DNA of 64,000 nucleotides from Flammulina velutipes (GCA_011800155.1 CM022369.1:1302001-1366000), one strand, 5' to 3'; shown: positions 21,817 through 34,423, counted from the stretch's first letter. Numbers and translations: made by a program. The notes: generated from the sequence alone by a model not told the origin.

Positions 21817-23377
21817 ATGCCCCATCCGACGCCTCTAGTCATCGTCGAAGGCTTTCTGGGCAGTGGGCATCGATTCATCTGGGGAGACTTCGAACGCCAT
21901 CTACGAGGCGAGTCCTCTCTGGCTCGACGGGTGATATTCGTCAAGTATGTCTACTCTTCGCACTACGAAAAACTGTCTGAACAATAACTCTTTGGCAGAG
22001 TTGGCTCGGTGAGCTCCCTTCACGACCGGGCATGTGAGCTATTCTACGCACTTATGGGAGGAACAGGTAAGGCTTGTCTATCTACTTCATGCCTTGCGCA
22101 ACTGACCTTTCCCCGAGTCGACTATGGTGATAAGCATAGCCAAGAGCATAAACACAAACGATACGGGCGCACTCACCTCGAACCATTATACCCGCAATGG
22201 TCGGCAGCGCATCCCCTTCACTTTCTCGGACATTCCATGGTTTGTGCTCCTGTAGAAGCTTGCCGACGTTTTTAACATCATGCTAGGGCGGCGCAACCAT
22301 AACTAAGCTACAGCATTTAATCAAGACAGGTCACTTTGGACCCTCTGTAGACTGCGATATGTTTCGCTCCATCACATCTGGTAAGTCTGGTACGTAGAGG
22401 ATATCTTCAGTAGCTAACCACTATTAGTGTCTTCTCCATTTCGAGGTACACAGACAGTATACCTTTGCGGCTCACGCGTAGACGCCGCACCTCTTGTCCG
22501 ACCCATATCCTTCGGAAATATACTCTCCAAAGTCGTCCACATCGGAGCATACCTAAGCCCACTGCTCCCAGACTACATAGACCCATGGCACCTAGAGCAC
22601 CGGTCTTTATCGTGTACCGAAACTTCCTTCCTGGACCTGCTAAAGAACCTTGTTCAGACAAGCGACCTCGCAACGAGCCGTGACGTGACTCCGTGGGATG
22701 CGACGTTCATAGCTGCGGACGAGAGGGACGCTAATCTAGAAGGAGAGCCGCATCCGAATACTTTCTATCGTAGCTTTGCCGCCGTTATGGTGAGTATCCC
22801 CAGCACTGAATATTGCAGCTACAGCTAACTATCAATCCAGACCCAACGGAGTGAACACGTCAACTATGACCATCATAAGCCTAGTATCGGCTACTGCACG
22901 TCCATGCATTACTATTTACTCTCCTCATTGGCCGGCACCTTCGACTTCAACGCTATCTCACCTAGACCATCGTTCCTTCAACGACATGTTGAAGAGAAAC
23001 ATGGAGATGGCTCTGTGTTGAATGATCCATCACAGAGGCTTGGGGAAGAATATTGGGCAAATGACGGAGTGGCGCCGCTTTTCTCACAGTGGCATCCTCT
23101 TGACTGCAGGTAAGGTCTCCCAAGCCTGTGGCGAATGTTTGTTGACAGTCTTTGGAGTCCCACAAGATGCCGTCACCATGGCACCGTTGTTCCCCAATCG
23201 CAGAAGGCTCTGCATTCGGTGCAGGACCCAGGCATATGGCATGTCCATGAACTGTCGGACACTACTCATACATCTCTTCTACCCCTATGGGTATCGGCCT
23301 CTCACCAAAAAGCTTTTTGGAGAGACCAAGGCCGCTGGATGTCTGAGATTGATGAGCTTCAGTCCTATCGAGCCTAA
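21817..23377 (+). CDS. Lipase of the zinc-containing family I.5 type (Geobacillus/Staphylococcus-like)
   Basis: This is an alpha/beta-hydrolase, probably a triacylglycerol or carboxyl-ester lipase. Exons give VIVEGFLGSGHRFIWGDFE, SLHDRACELFYALMGGT, VDYGDKHSQEHKHKRYGRTH, and the nucleophile elbow FLGHSM/GGATITKLQHL (Ser about 105). ITSVSSPFRGTQT follows, then the acid region WANDGVAPLFSQWHPLD and the histidine region TTHTSLLPLW. Candidate zinc ligands Asp52, His72 and His78 keep the same spacing (20 and 6) as Asp61/His81/His87 of Geobacillus lipases; the fourth Asp may be in SRDVTPWD. There is no signal peptide, so it is likely intracellular. Stop is at 23377. The last intron (23109-23149 region) joins LDCS to LWSPTRC. 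Confidence 0.85.
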
Positions 23378-23724
23378 TCGCTTGAACGAGCGTAAATTTA
23401 TAGGGATTGTATAGTAATACACGTGCGCGACGGCAGGAAAAGATTGAATAACATATTCAATCCGTCGTTTCTAGACGAACATGAAGATAAGAATGTTCTG
23501 GCAAGGTGTGCGGGCAACGAAGAATGGCAAAGACAGAACGAGCGCACCATCAACTAGATGATGTTGCGATGCGAAAATGCGATGAAATGAAGGACACGAA
23601 AATGAGAAGATGAGACGGATGAGATATAGAGAATCGTCAGAATTAGGATATGTGTACAGTAACAGAAATTAGTTGAATGAAAAGGAATGCAGGTAAGTAA
23701 ATGAAAACGAAGAACCAAAGGGGT
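23378..23724. other. Convergent intergenic region, no gene seen
   Basis: 347 bp between the stops of the lipase and the RRM-protein genes. It is A/G-rich and low in complexity, with nothing recognised. It should hold both 3' ends. Confidence 0.5.
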
Positions 23725-26700
23725 TTAATTGAAAAGCGAGGCACTTGGAGTCGTACCAACTGGGAAGGCCACCGCTCGCTGTTCATGAGCATGGTGGTGA
23801 TGGTGATTATTGAACATAGGGCCGCCGCCCTGTCCGACGGGGAGTCGGTTGTTTCGAACTGGAGCGGTGCGAGTAGGGTTTTTCGTGGGCGTATACGGCT
23901 CTCGGCGGGCGCTATTACGCCTGAAAGACGGATTAAGATGTTGAGCTCCAACATCGTGTCCACGGAAAGCCTGTGAGTCATGCGAAGTGTTTGACGACTG
24001 CGGCAATGTCTGTTGAGAAAACCCAGTCGAAGGTTGAGCAACAGGCATCCATTGGACATTCGGTGGGATCTGTCTCGATTGTACGTTCAGGCGTAGATGA
24101 GACCCGTTTGGAAATACTTGAGGTGTTTGGGGCTGCGTAACTGGAAATGGATGGCTTCCAGCAGTCATGTACTGATCGATAGCTTCAGGCGGGTAGACAG
24201 GGATAAGTGTTCCTTGCTCGTTCTGGATGAAACCAGAAGGGACGACAGGTGGTTGCTGGGGAGCTTGTGGAACCGAAGGCTGATTCGCATTGTATTCACT
24301 AGGGGTAGGCCTTGCAGGAAACGTTGGATAAGGAATATACGCCTATTGAATCGTTTAGAATGGACATCATGATAGAGTGAAGTGAACACACCCCGAACAT
24401 GCCCATAGCGGGCCATCCGTTGGCGACTGTCGGGGCAACGGAAGCTGGTCCACTCGCATCGGACCCGGTATTACTAGAATATCCATGACCCGAAGCCAAC
24501 TGAGCGGCCATATATGCATTCGGTGCATGCCCAGTGTACCCACCGTAGAACGCAAGAGGGTATTGCATGTGTTGCCCGAACGGCTGCACCCACGGAGGAG
24601 GAGGATAGTAAACGCCAGGATGCACCGGAAACCCGGGTCCAGAGGTAGCCGAAGAAGGTAGAACAGGTGGCGGTCCTTGGAACGATACGGGAGGTGGTGT
24701 CATGGTCGCAGAGGCTGGGACACTGTCGTACCACTCTCGGTACGTTTCTGGAGTCTCGGAGGATTGATCAGTGTTCGATGTTGATCGTACTTCTTGAACA
24801 TCTGGAGCTTCAGACTGGTGTGGGGCGGCTGAGTTGATGTCGTCCGTTGCATGAATGAAGGTACTGCCGTGGTCGAAGGAATGGACTTCGTCATTATCGA
24901 AAGAACGAGGGAATCCTTGCTCCCGACGATAGCTTGAGTGAGGGTCGCCATAAGCCTGTCGATGGGAGAGACTGCCTGGAACAGGATATCTTCCTCTACC
25001 ACGTCCTCCATACTTCCAATTTCCGCGAGTCGGATTACAGTCTCGAAGCTGAACGCGCATTGCACGCCCTTCATGAATTCGGTTGTGCTAAACGGAGATA
25101 AATGATCGTCAGATTGTGTAAGAGTGTTATTCACCACTTCAGACACAGCGCGAGCGGGAGACTCAGTGTTGTTGAATTTAACGAACGCGAATGCAGCCTT
25201 CCCGTTGACTGTACATTTGTCAGCATCGAATAAAGATAGGGTGATTAGAGCATACCTGGACGGACGACTTTAACACTTTCTAGCCCTCCGAACTTCTGAA
25301 AGAAGTTGCCTACCTTCTCCTCATCCCACGCTCCTGACCCATACATCTCCAGCCCACCTACAAAGAGTGTCGTCCGATCAAGAGTTCTCTCTTCTAGTTG
25401 ATTCTCCGAATGGTAGTTCAATTTGCCTTTGTCATCGTATCCAGAAAACTGGAGGACGGCGTGAAAGTCCCCATCGGCAGTTGTGGGCGTAGGCGGAAAC
25501 ATCGAGCCTGAGGTTCTGGGAGTGATAGGCGACATGCCCAAACCAGGCGTGGGTGGCATATCCAACTCTTGTCCGACATCATGAGAGACGTTGCCCCCCT
25601 TCTCGGCTGCGAACGGATGTTCGTGCATCGCGTACGTCCTGGAGTCGGTGTTATCCGAAAGAGAGACTGATGACATAGAAGACCTGATGCCGCAATGAGA
25701 GGAGTGGCAAGATATATGTAGATGTCTGAAGTTACCTCAAAATACTCGTCTTCTCCTCGCTCATATGTGAAGCACTTTCTTCACTCCAGACACCCCAGTC
25801 TCCTTCGTTGGAAAGAGGAGGGAATTCACTGTCGCCCCATTGTCCACTCAGGGACTGCCCGATCGGCGCATCGCTGGAATTCAAGGTAGTGGTCATAATG
25901 CTTGAAGAAGTAGACATGTCATCGGCCGGGCCGCGACGCTGAGGCAGAGTCCTCAGTTGGCCACCTTTCCAGCGATCGCTAACTGAGCTGTGAGAGCCAT
26001 TTCCAGCAAAAGACGTAGACGTTATCGAATCTCTGGATGATCCTACAGAGAAAGATCCTGTCGCCGACCTGCCGCGATCGTGTTCGCGATCCTGCATGAA
26101 TATGGGATACGTAGCGATGTCCTGCGAGCGATGATTCTGGTGAGGAAAGTGTTGTCCACTACTGTTCGGTAGATGGGCCCAGGTCACCGTCAGATGGGGA
26201 ACGCGGCGAAGTGTCTAGCGTAGTATCACGTTAGCCAGACGTTCCAACGATACATCTGAATCTTACCATCAACGCGTTGACACAGTCGTCTCTGTGCATC
26301 CATTTGATCTCGAAGCAGCCACTTTCCATGTTATCGGACTTGCGGGCGTTGTGGGGATAAGGAAAACGCTTCTCTGCTTCTTTGTTCTCCGGATCTAGGT
26401 ACAATGAGCGGTGCAGCGCTATACCAGAGTAACAGGGGATCATACCAACGTCTTCGTTTTGTTTCCAAGGCTGGAATGTGTCGAGTGGTCCAAAATACTC
26501 ACACAGTGTACGAACAGTCTATGAAGGTGATCATTAGCTCGGAGCGCTTGTAAATGAGAGGAACACATATACACCTCCACATCACACGTAACAGGTTGGA
26601 GATGCAAAGCATGTTCAACGTTAGCCTCGAAGCGACCTGATACAGAAGCCTGTGATTCGGCTTCGATCGCTTCTGAGTTGTATAGGATTGTTGGATACCT

Positions 26701-27500
26701 GCACAATCAACGAAGTTGTGAGCCACAGACGCAAGAGTAAACAAAGAGTCACGACTTTGAATTTTTGGGCTTCCACAACCTCATCGCACAGGGCAGGCTC
26801 AAGTCGACGTGCTTTCCACCTTTGCCGTCGTCGTTGGCGGTACCGTCTGCGTCGGCAATGAATTGCGTGGGAGAACTGGCGGAAGCGTTAGAGATACTAC
26901 GTGATAGTGGATGTGCCGGTACCAACCGATATGAGATTAACAAGGCTCGAAATGCCCTAGCTGGTTCGTAGCGTAGATGACGGCCTAAAAATGGCTTAGG
27001 TTCAGCAGAATGGAGGGTCTGAATGAGACTAGCAGCGCCGGCAGCGTCCTGAAGCGTTGTAAGTAAAAGAATCAGCGCATATATGCGTGGAGAAATGCGC
27101 ACTTGACACTGAACAAACGCGCAAACACCACCTTTGGAGTCATGGACGACTTTGACGTTCTTGACTTCTGCATGCTCTGAAAGATGGACAGAGAGGAGTC
27201 GAGCTAGCTCAGTCTGATCCATGTTGACAGGAAGGCTGAGAACAAGAAAAAGTCAGAACCGTCGGGATTGGAGAGGGAACGGGTTATCTACCTGCCGACA
27301 AAGACGCTGGCGTCGTGGGGCATTTTGTTGTCCTTACGCTTGTCGAGGACCTGAGAAGCATTGCGTTCGTCGTCTCTGAAAGAGATGTCGTGGGCAGAGA
27401 CATGGTTGGTCGGAGACGCCGGCGGCGACGAGGCCAACGGCAACGAGTCGAAGCGAGTGCCCCATGCACGAGCTAAAGTAGGCGACGAGTTTGTTGGCAT
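23725..27500 (-). CDS. Large multi-RRM RNA-binding protein, Rim4-like
   Basis: Start ATG is at 27500 (MPTNSSPTLARAWGTRFDSL). The first RRM spans the next exons: HDASVFVG, SLPVNMDQTELARLLSVHLS, VKNVKVVHDSKGGVCAFVQC and FLGRHLRYEPARAFRALLIS. A middle region (about 26700-26230) looks like a second, divergent RRM with FEIKWMHRDDCVNAL. A long Ser-rich linker follows, then a clear RRM: RTTLFVGGLEMYGSGAWDEE, FFQKFGGLESVKVVRPG and KAAFAFVKFNNTE. The C-terminal 350 residues are Pro/Gln/His-rich (PGVYYPPPPWVQPFGQHMQY; a run of five His). The RRM order and disordered tail recall yeast Rim4, a meiotic translational repressor, but orthology is not shown. Its function in this organism is unknown. Confidence 0.8.
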
Positions 27501-28551
27501 TGGAATAGCAAAAGATAGCGAGTGGATAGCGAATTGTCGACAGTTGGAGAGATGGTGGTGGAACGAAGACAAGAACGCTCTAGGGAGAAGAAAGCGGAAA
27601 TCTGTCGACCGGAAAGGAGAAAACCCCACGCAATATCTAGCGCAAAGTGGCTGACAAGATATCACCGGACCACTTTCCAGATATCACATCGAACGCGTGA
27701 GACTTTTGGCCACAGATCACACTTCACAAGTGTTCATCTCTGGGCGTCATCGGGAACATGTTTCTCGACGCCCGACGAGGAGCGACGATCTCGTAGGAAA
27801 GATGTCGAATGTCATGTCAAATTGAACCCAGTTCGTGGCAGGTTCTACCGCATACCAAGTAGTGCCTCCGCGGACTGCTAGTGAGCCAATAGTCCTCTGG
27901 AGCTGTCCTATTTCCACAAAGACGAAACACAGAGAATGCCATAAGAGCAGTCGAGAGAAATCAGTCAAAGTTAGGCGAGCATCATGATCCTCAGACGGTG
28001 AGCAGCAGGCTACGAGCTCGATGGGGTAACGTCAAACAGTGGGCGTTGATTCAATAGAAATAGACGCGAGAAGGATTCCCTGGCATCTATCCGTACCGCA
28101 AGAGCTCTGGAATTCACGATCTCGATGAACGAAGATCTGGCGAGTCCCTGCTGCACATGCGTTATCTCCAGAGTACGCCAATATAGTATAATTATTCCAT
28201 GCTTCTGTATGGCGCATCCTCCAAACTCAGCAATCGGGTCCGAGTCAAACGGTTTGGGGAGCATGGAAGTTCCACTAGACTCATTTTCTGCGACAAGTTG
28301 GATCCTCAGGCTCCAGTTGTTATGACAGTGAAGCACAGAAAAAGGAATCATGAATGTTTCCCAGATGCACAAGCAGAGCTCGAGCGTGCGCCAGTTCGGG
28401 AGGAAATTTGGAGGCAAATTGTGAATCGTGGATCTTCTGAGCCACAGGTTTCATGTCACACACATGCTCATTTCAAACTCCGTTCTTTCCGAATGCAGCG
28501 CGATCGCGTCACAGTTTTTTTGCACTTGTTCATCGACATCTTTCTGTCAAA
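27501..28551. other. Intergenic region with an unassigned minus-strand open frame
   Basis: About 1 kb between the divergent RRM-protein and RPB6 genes. On the minus strand, 28417 down to 28010 is open for 135 codons. It reads protein-like (for example VQQGLARSSFIEIVNSRALA) but starts without an ATG. A second open stretch (27968-27747) lies downstream in another frame. They could be exons of one uncharacterised gene or chance frames. I recognise no family and therefore make no gene call. Confidence 0.3.
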
Positions 28552-29207
28552 ATGTCGGACGATGGCTTTGGTGGTGGCGGCGACGATTATGGAGACTACG
28601 GTGGGCCGAGGTATGCTTGATGCGCTGTTTTAAACAGTTCACATCTCACTCAACTTGCACGACGTAGTTACGGAGACGACATTGTGTGTACATCGTCTAT
28701 TAGTGCTGCCAATACATTTCTGAACAAGATTGGACGAACAGGATGAGGGGTACGATCTCCTTCAAGATGGAGAACAACCGCTTGGGGAGGGCGAAGAGGC
28801 TGGCGAGGATGGTGCGCAGACCAATGGAATGAACGGCATCGAGGGTGAGCAGGAAATGGCCAATGGCGACGACGAGGCGCCGGCGTCGGCACCAACGGGT
28901 ATAGTGGGAGAAAGGCAGCCCAACAAGGAGAGGATAACCACGCCATACTTGACAAAGTACGAGCGCGCGCGAATATTGGGAACAAGAGCTCTTCAGATCA
29001 GGTGAGACACACTATTCTTGTGCGTTGCTATTACTGACCGTCCTTAGCATGAACGCACCTGTCTTGGTTCCACTAGACGGCGAGACGGACGCTCTCCAGA
29101 TCGCTATCAAGGAACTTTCGCAAAGAAAAATACCTCTCATCATCCGACGTTACCTCCCGGATGGTAGTTTCGAAGACTGGAGTGTCCACGAGTTGATTAC
29201 GGACTGA
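28552..29207 (+). CDS. RPB6: RNA polymerases I, II and III subunit Rpb6 (RPABC2)
   Basis: Rpb6 is the common omega-like subunit of all three nuclear RNA polymerases and stabilises the clamp/largest subunit. The N-terminus is acidic and Gly-rich ([20 protein letters not shown]), followed by [15 protein letters not shown]. The conserved C-terminal core reads [24 protein letters not shown] then [39 protein letters not shown] and [12 protein letters not shown]. Stop is at 29207. Four exons fit; the second intron donor near 28687 has two possible positions, and only one keeps frame into LDEQ. It is convergent with the sirtuin gene. Confidence 0.95.
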
Positions 29208-29373
29208 ACGTAGAACAACTGTATCTTTTGTAGCACACGTATCTTATTTTCTTGCAACGCTTTCGTCATTCAATCTTGACCACTTGATTCATAAGACATG
29301 CAAAGGTTCCAAAGTGATATAAGTTATGTGTGTATAGCTGCGGTGAGAAATAAAGCAAATAAATAGTACCACC

Positions 29374-31083
29374 TTATGGCAAAACAACCTCCACCTTCAA
29401 GAACTTGGGCTGCCTTAAAGTCCGACTCTGAGAACGCTTGAGCTCGGGTCTGATCTTCGTTCGTGATTGCACCACCCAACTCTTAGCCCGTGGACGCGTC
29501 GGGCTCAGCATCGTCACATCGGCTTCCTCGACATCATCGTCAAAGACGTCTGGCTGGGAGCGTTGGTTTTTGCTGTCCGTGAACAGAAGTCCGCGACCTT
29601 CGAATTCCTCAGAAAATCCCTCCCCGTGGTGTATCCGCCGCTTAGACGGGCTGGACTCGAGATCGTCGTAATGCGAGCTGCCCTGTCGACGCTTGGTAGG
29701 CGATCCTGGGGATGCCATAGATTGAGCTTTGATGGCGAGTTTGGAGAATTCTGGAGAAGCTATGATCATATCCATAGAAGGAGGAGGTGGCACGTTCTCG
29801 ACTTCGTGATGCTTTCGAGTATCTTTAGGACACTCGTTAGCGGATGACACTCTCTGAAAAGCAATGCATACCTTTCATTTTCGCTTTTGCGCCACAACCT
29901 GCTTTAACGACCTTCATCGGTGACGCCATGCTGACATCGCCATCGAGAGTTGTCTGAACCTCCCAATCCTGCGGTCTCCTCTTTCTCCAGTCCTCTTCAA
30001 CTTTACTAACCCACGCATCGGTATCCCCGGCCACATGATAGTCGATGATATCTGCCCATTCTGCTCCCGGGGCCGTTTTGTTGACGAAAATGACCTTCCC
30101 GGCAGCTCGCTTTGATTTACTATCAGTTGATTGACCAGCGGAGTGCCCATGGACTGCCTTGGCGAATTCTTTGACGAGCTTCTTCAATCCGTGAACTTTG
30201 AGAGAGGTACCCATGATGATGAGCATGTCGGGCTTGCGAGTGATATCACTGCCTTGGATAGCACCAATATCATCGCCCAAGGGATGTGGCTCATCGTACA
30301 AAACAATGGCCGGACGAAGGCCACCGACCTTTGTGGCTCTCGCGGATCGAGCAACTCGCGCTTCAGCTGTTGAATAGTCAAGCGTGAGTCTAGGAGGAAC
30401 AATACCCAAACATACATCTTTGAGCACAGTCAGGGCAGGGAGGAGAAAGACCTTCGTCGAATATCTGGAGGTGTTCCGAGGTGCAGGCGTAGTCCGCTGA
30501 ACAAGCGATGCATCGAACTCGATGGATGTCACCATGTAACTGGACATTGCGGACGTCCTTTGCGTTGATCTTGGATTTACTCCTCGACGAAGTTGCTTTG
30601 GCACCCTGGCTAGAGCTACCCAAAAGGCCAGCACGGTCCTCCAGCCCGTCGATATTCTGAGTGTAGGAGCGAAGCAATTTCTTCTTCGTGTCGAGCGTTG
30701 TGAGGAAGTGGTGGGTTGGTGTCGGGTACGCGGAGTCGATAGACTGTTTGAGTTGGGAAATGAAGGTGTAGAAAACAGATGTTGTGGTTGAATCACGGAA
30801 CAGAGACGCGTCGAAGAGATCCCGGCCTTTGAGCACGACGTTCGGATATCGCTGTTTGACAAGAGCGTACAGACCGTCAGAGGAGCGGAAATCCTGTGTT
30901 CCGGTCAGATATTTTTCGATGGACGCGGGCCACACTCACTGGGATGCCAGACGAACATGAAATCCCGGCTCCTGTTACGACGACTATTTTCTTGCATTTT
31001 GCGACGGCCAATGAGAGCTCGTCAAGCGCACGGCGCGTGGGGGGGTCACTTTTACCGAGGTCGAGGTCGAGAGTGACGGTCAT
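29374..31083 (-). CDS. HST4: NAD-dependent histone deacetylase, Hst3/Hst4-type sirtuin
   Basis: A nuclear class I sirtuin; Hst3/Hst4 remove H3K56 acetylation after S phase. The start is MTVTLDLDLGKSDPPTRRAL. NAD-binding motifs are KIVVVTGAGISCSSGIP joined to DFRSSDGLYALVK, and SYTQNIDGLE. The catalytic His lies in NVQLHGDIHRVRC. Zinc cysteines are CIAC and CPDC (C-x2-C ... C-x2-C). GTSLKVHGLKKLVKEFA and VIFVNKTAPGAEWADIIDYH are typical of the Hst3/Hst4 branch. The C-terminal 200 residues are Ser/Pro-rich with several SP sites (SPTKRR, SPSKRR), candidates for CDK control as known for yeast Hst3. The gene symbol is by similarity to fission yeast. Confidence 0.88.
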
Positions 31084-31354
31084 CGTTGTGAAAGGTGGAA
31101 GACAACTCGCTCATCATGCCTGCCTTTTTGGGAATAACTTTGTTTGGTCAACCGCATCCCTGGCACGTGGATAGCAAGACGCGTATGTCACGTGACCAAA
31201 TTTGTCCTGCGGCTCCTGCCACTTTTCTTATTCGTCTTGTACTCTTGGTCTTAGAGAGAGGGCACAACAAATCGTTTGATTGCGTAGGATGTACATCACA
31301 TTCTCAGACTACAAAAAGCTCGGGCTTCATATGCTGTAGGTGCCATGTCAGAAA

Positions 31355-32716
31355 TTATTTTGTTGATGCGCCAGAACTGCTTGCCAGTTTGCATAAGCGC
31401 GCCACAAGACCCGCAAGCTGTATTATTGTTCCAACACCTTCCAGGATACGCATGTGTGTGAAACCGATTTCCTTCGAGTATATCGTTAGTAAAAACAGAT
31501 ATTTAGCCATCATTGCATACCTTAATGAATTCTAGTTTGGTGTATTCGGGGATTCTGTATCGTTGTGAGCTGGGTAAGAATCTAAAGCTGGGCAGAAACT
31601 GACTCGTCATATGCCTTGACCACTCGGAAGATTGTAACAATGATGTCGACTGCACTATATCCCTGGTCCCACAGGTCGTTGAGCTTCTCCATGGCTTGAT
31701 TCACATTGCTTTTCAGACATGCTTTCATCATAGCTTGCACCAAGATTGGATGCGGCTGATCGCAAACTTTGAAGACATTCTCGCTGTTCACAAAACCGAA
31801 GCCAGCGTGTGTCGACTGAAGATTATTGATTGCCTGTCGCATGTCGCCTTCAGACGTGAAAATAAGAGCAGTTAAGCCGTCATCGTCATATTTGACCTGT
31901 GATCACGGTTAAGTATCGGGATGAGCATAAGTATAGACAAATTGCCTGTTCATCTTTACATATAGACAAAAGACGCGCCAGAACTTCCTGGTCACGTAGC
32001 TTTGCATAGCGAAGGATCGCACAACGACTTTGGATAGGTTCGATAATCTTGTTGCTCATATTACACGCCAGACAGAAGCGCGTCGTATTGGAGAATATTT
32101 CCATCGTTCGCCGAAGCGCCTGTTGAGCACCTGCAGTCATGCTGTGTAAAGCAGTCGGTGGGAGAAAATACAAGGTCCGGTATTGTCGCGTACCTGTCGG
32201 CCTCATCGAGGATTATGATCTTGTGTCGACCAGGTGGGAGTGTCACTTTCTTCTGTGCGAACATTTTTATTTTGTTGCGCACAACATCGATTCCTCTGCG
32301 TAGAACTGAGCGAAGAGAAGTCGGGCGAGCACGTCACACACCTTTCATCCGACGCGTTGAGTTCCAATACACCCTCTTTATACGCATCACCCAGCAACTG
32401 ATGGGCCAGACAGTGTATGCTCGTCGTTTTACCAATCCCAGGCATACCCTGTGAAAGTTTTAATGCATACTGTTGGTCGTAGAGATAGACAAATACCGAG
32501 ATAATGATGTGAGGGCAATTCCCGTCACGAGCAATGACTTTTAAGCGGTCGATGGTATCCGAATTGCCCACAACATCGTCGAGAATAGTTGGTCGATACT
32601 TCTCGACCCTAAGCCATAGGTCAGTGGAGAGCAATCCGGTACGCGCCGCGGTCTTACCAAGGAAGTTCGTAAGGGATGTCTGCAGCTTTCGTTGCCTTTG
32701 ATGTTGACGGTGCCAT
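31355..32716 (-). CDS. RFC4: Replication factor C small subunit (yeast Rfc4 / human RFC2 type)
   Basis: An AAA+ clamp-loader ATPase that places PCNA on primed DNA. Start ATG at 32716 gives [20 protein letters not shown], then [15 protein letters not shown]. Walker A is [23 protein letters not shown] box III/IV is [20 protein letters not shown]; Walker B is [10 protein letters not shown]; sensor 1 lies in [20 protein letters not shown] (SRC arginine finger). [20 protein letters not shown] is diagnostic for this subunit. The last exons give [11 protein letters not shown] and [20 protein letters not shown], ending SGASTK with TAA at 31355-31357. The intron after KAYDE uses donor GTCAGT. It is head-to-head with the seryl-tRNA synthetase gene. 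Confidence 0.95.
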
Positions 32717-32787
32717 CGCGAGAACGCGAAACGTCACACGTGTGACCAGTCGTGTCTGCTTTCGGCCAGCTGTTTCCCGCCGCCGCC
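32717..32787. promoter_or_regulatory. 71-bp bidirectional promoter region (RFC4 / SerRS)
   Basis: Only 71 bp separate the two opposing start codons. A clamp-loader gene and a mitochondrial tRNA-synthetase gene must start transcription from here or from inside each other's first exon. CACGTGTGAC and similar short motifs are present, but no TATA box. Confidence 0.5.
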
Positions 32788-34356
32788 ATGTCCTTTTTGA
32801 CAAGTTGCTGGAGGCGAAAACGAGTCTTTTGCTGTTTCCGTGCGTCTATACAGCTATTTCCTTGCATTTATGCTCAAACAATAATCAAGAACATGGCGCT
32901 CAACGTTTCTCTCTGTCCACGGAGGCACATTCTGTTAGGATAGCTACTTCAATAGGCGGCACGCGTTTCAAGTACGCAGACCTCGCAGAAAACATCGTTT
33001 ACAAGATGACCAACGCACGGAATCGCAAGGCGCCCGTATCGTCCGACGTCATTGAATCAGTCGTGCGCGATTGGAAGAAACTGAAGGAATTGACCTCGGT
33101 CATCAACTCCAAACGAAATCAACGGTCTATAATTGGGGAAAGTATTCGGCGACACGGAGAGCAAGGCGAGAAGGAGCCTCTCGCAGCTGCTCTCGAGGAA
33201 GCAAAACAACTCAAGGCGAATCTCAGCCAACTGGAAGCGGAAGCAGCACCGCTGGAGGAGAGCCTCATGCAGAGAGCACTACTGATACCAAACGACACAC
33301 ATCCACAGTCACCGCTAGGCCCGGAATCTGCTGCCGTCGTACTGTCTACACACGGGCCCGAACCTATTCCTGCGACGCCGGCGCGTGACCACGTTGCAAT
33401 AAGTCAAGCTCTCAATCTCGTCGATTTCGAGAGTGGCGCAATTGTAACTGGCGGCTCGTGGTATTTCCTACGACAGGAAGCGGCTCTCCTTGAAATGGCA
33501 CTCTCCAACTTCGCAATGGCTATGGCCGTCAAATACGGTTTTACTCCCATCCTTACCCCCGACGCCGTTCACGCAGACTATGCCAAACGATGCGGTTTCG
33601 CGCCTCGCGATCAGGCGGACAAATGTCAGATGTACCAACTCGAGACTGGCAACCCGTCAGATCTCGTATTAGCTGGGACAGCTGAGATCCCACTAGCTGG
33701 TATGCTGGGAAACCGTCTGTTTACGACAAAGTCCCTTCCTGCTAAATATGTCGGCATGGGTCATTCATTTCGTCTGGAAGCCGGTTCACGTGGTTCCATA
33801 CCGCGAGGTCTCTATCGCGTTCACCAATTTACCAAAGTAGAACTGTTTGCTGTCTCTTCAGATGATACGAGCGAAAAGGTCATGGAGGACATGAAGGATT
33901 TGCAAATCGCTATTTATGGTTCACTTGGTTTCCCATTCAGGTATGTCCCTCTTGTCCATGTCTTTGGCTCGTCCTTACTGTTCTTGTAGAGTACTTGATA
34001 TGCCGACCGAAGAGCTCGGTGCAAGCGCTTATCGTAAATACGATATGGAGGCGTGGATGCCTGGGCGTGGGTCTTGGGGCGAGATTTCATCATTATCCAA
34101 TTGCACCGACTACCAATCACGTCGACTACTGCTCAAGTATTCAAAGCCAATACCGGGTACATTCGACCACCAGAATTTCTATGCACATACCTTGAACGGC
34201 ACCGCCGCCGCCATCCCTCGACTTATCATCGCCCTCCTCGAAAATGGTGCCGTATTCGACGAGCAAAACAAGGTTATAGGCATTGAACTGCCGGATGTCC
34301 TTCGACCGTACTGGTTGGACAATGGGACAGGGCGAAATATCATCAAGTGGGTGTAG
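32788..34356 (+). CDS. Seryl-tRNA synthetase, mitochondrial type
   Basis: It charges tRNA-Ser with serine. Start at 32788 gives MSFLTSCWRRKRVFCCF, an Arg-rich presequence. A 50-nt intron (32840-32889) then joins in frame to QHGAQRFSLSTEAHS. The N-terminal tRNA-binding arm follows (LAENIVYKMTNARNRKAPVS, then a coiled coil EEAKQLKANLSQLEAEAAPL). The class II core has motif 1-like TPILTPDAVHADYAKRCGF, the serine-binding TAEIPLAG, motif 2 FRLEAGSRG...RGLYRVHQFTKVE, and motif 3 NGTAAAIPRLIIALLENG. The bacterial-like coiled coil and presequence indicate the mitochondrial enzyme. Stop is at 34356, 68 bp from the end of the convergent Lsb5-like gene. Confidence 0.92.
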
Positions 34357-34423
34357 GCGAGGATGATAAAAAGTAACAATAGCACAAATTTACATAGCAT
34401 AGACCGAATCCACTAGTCATCGT

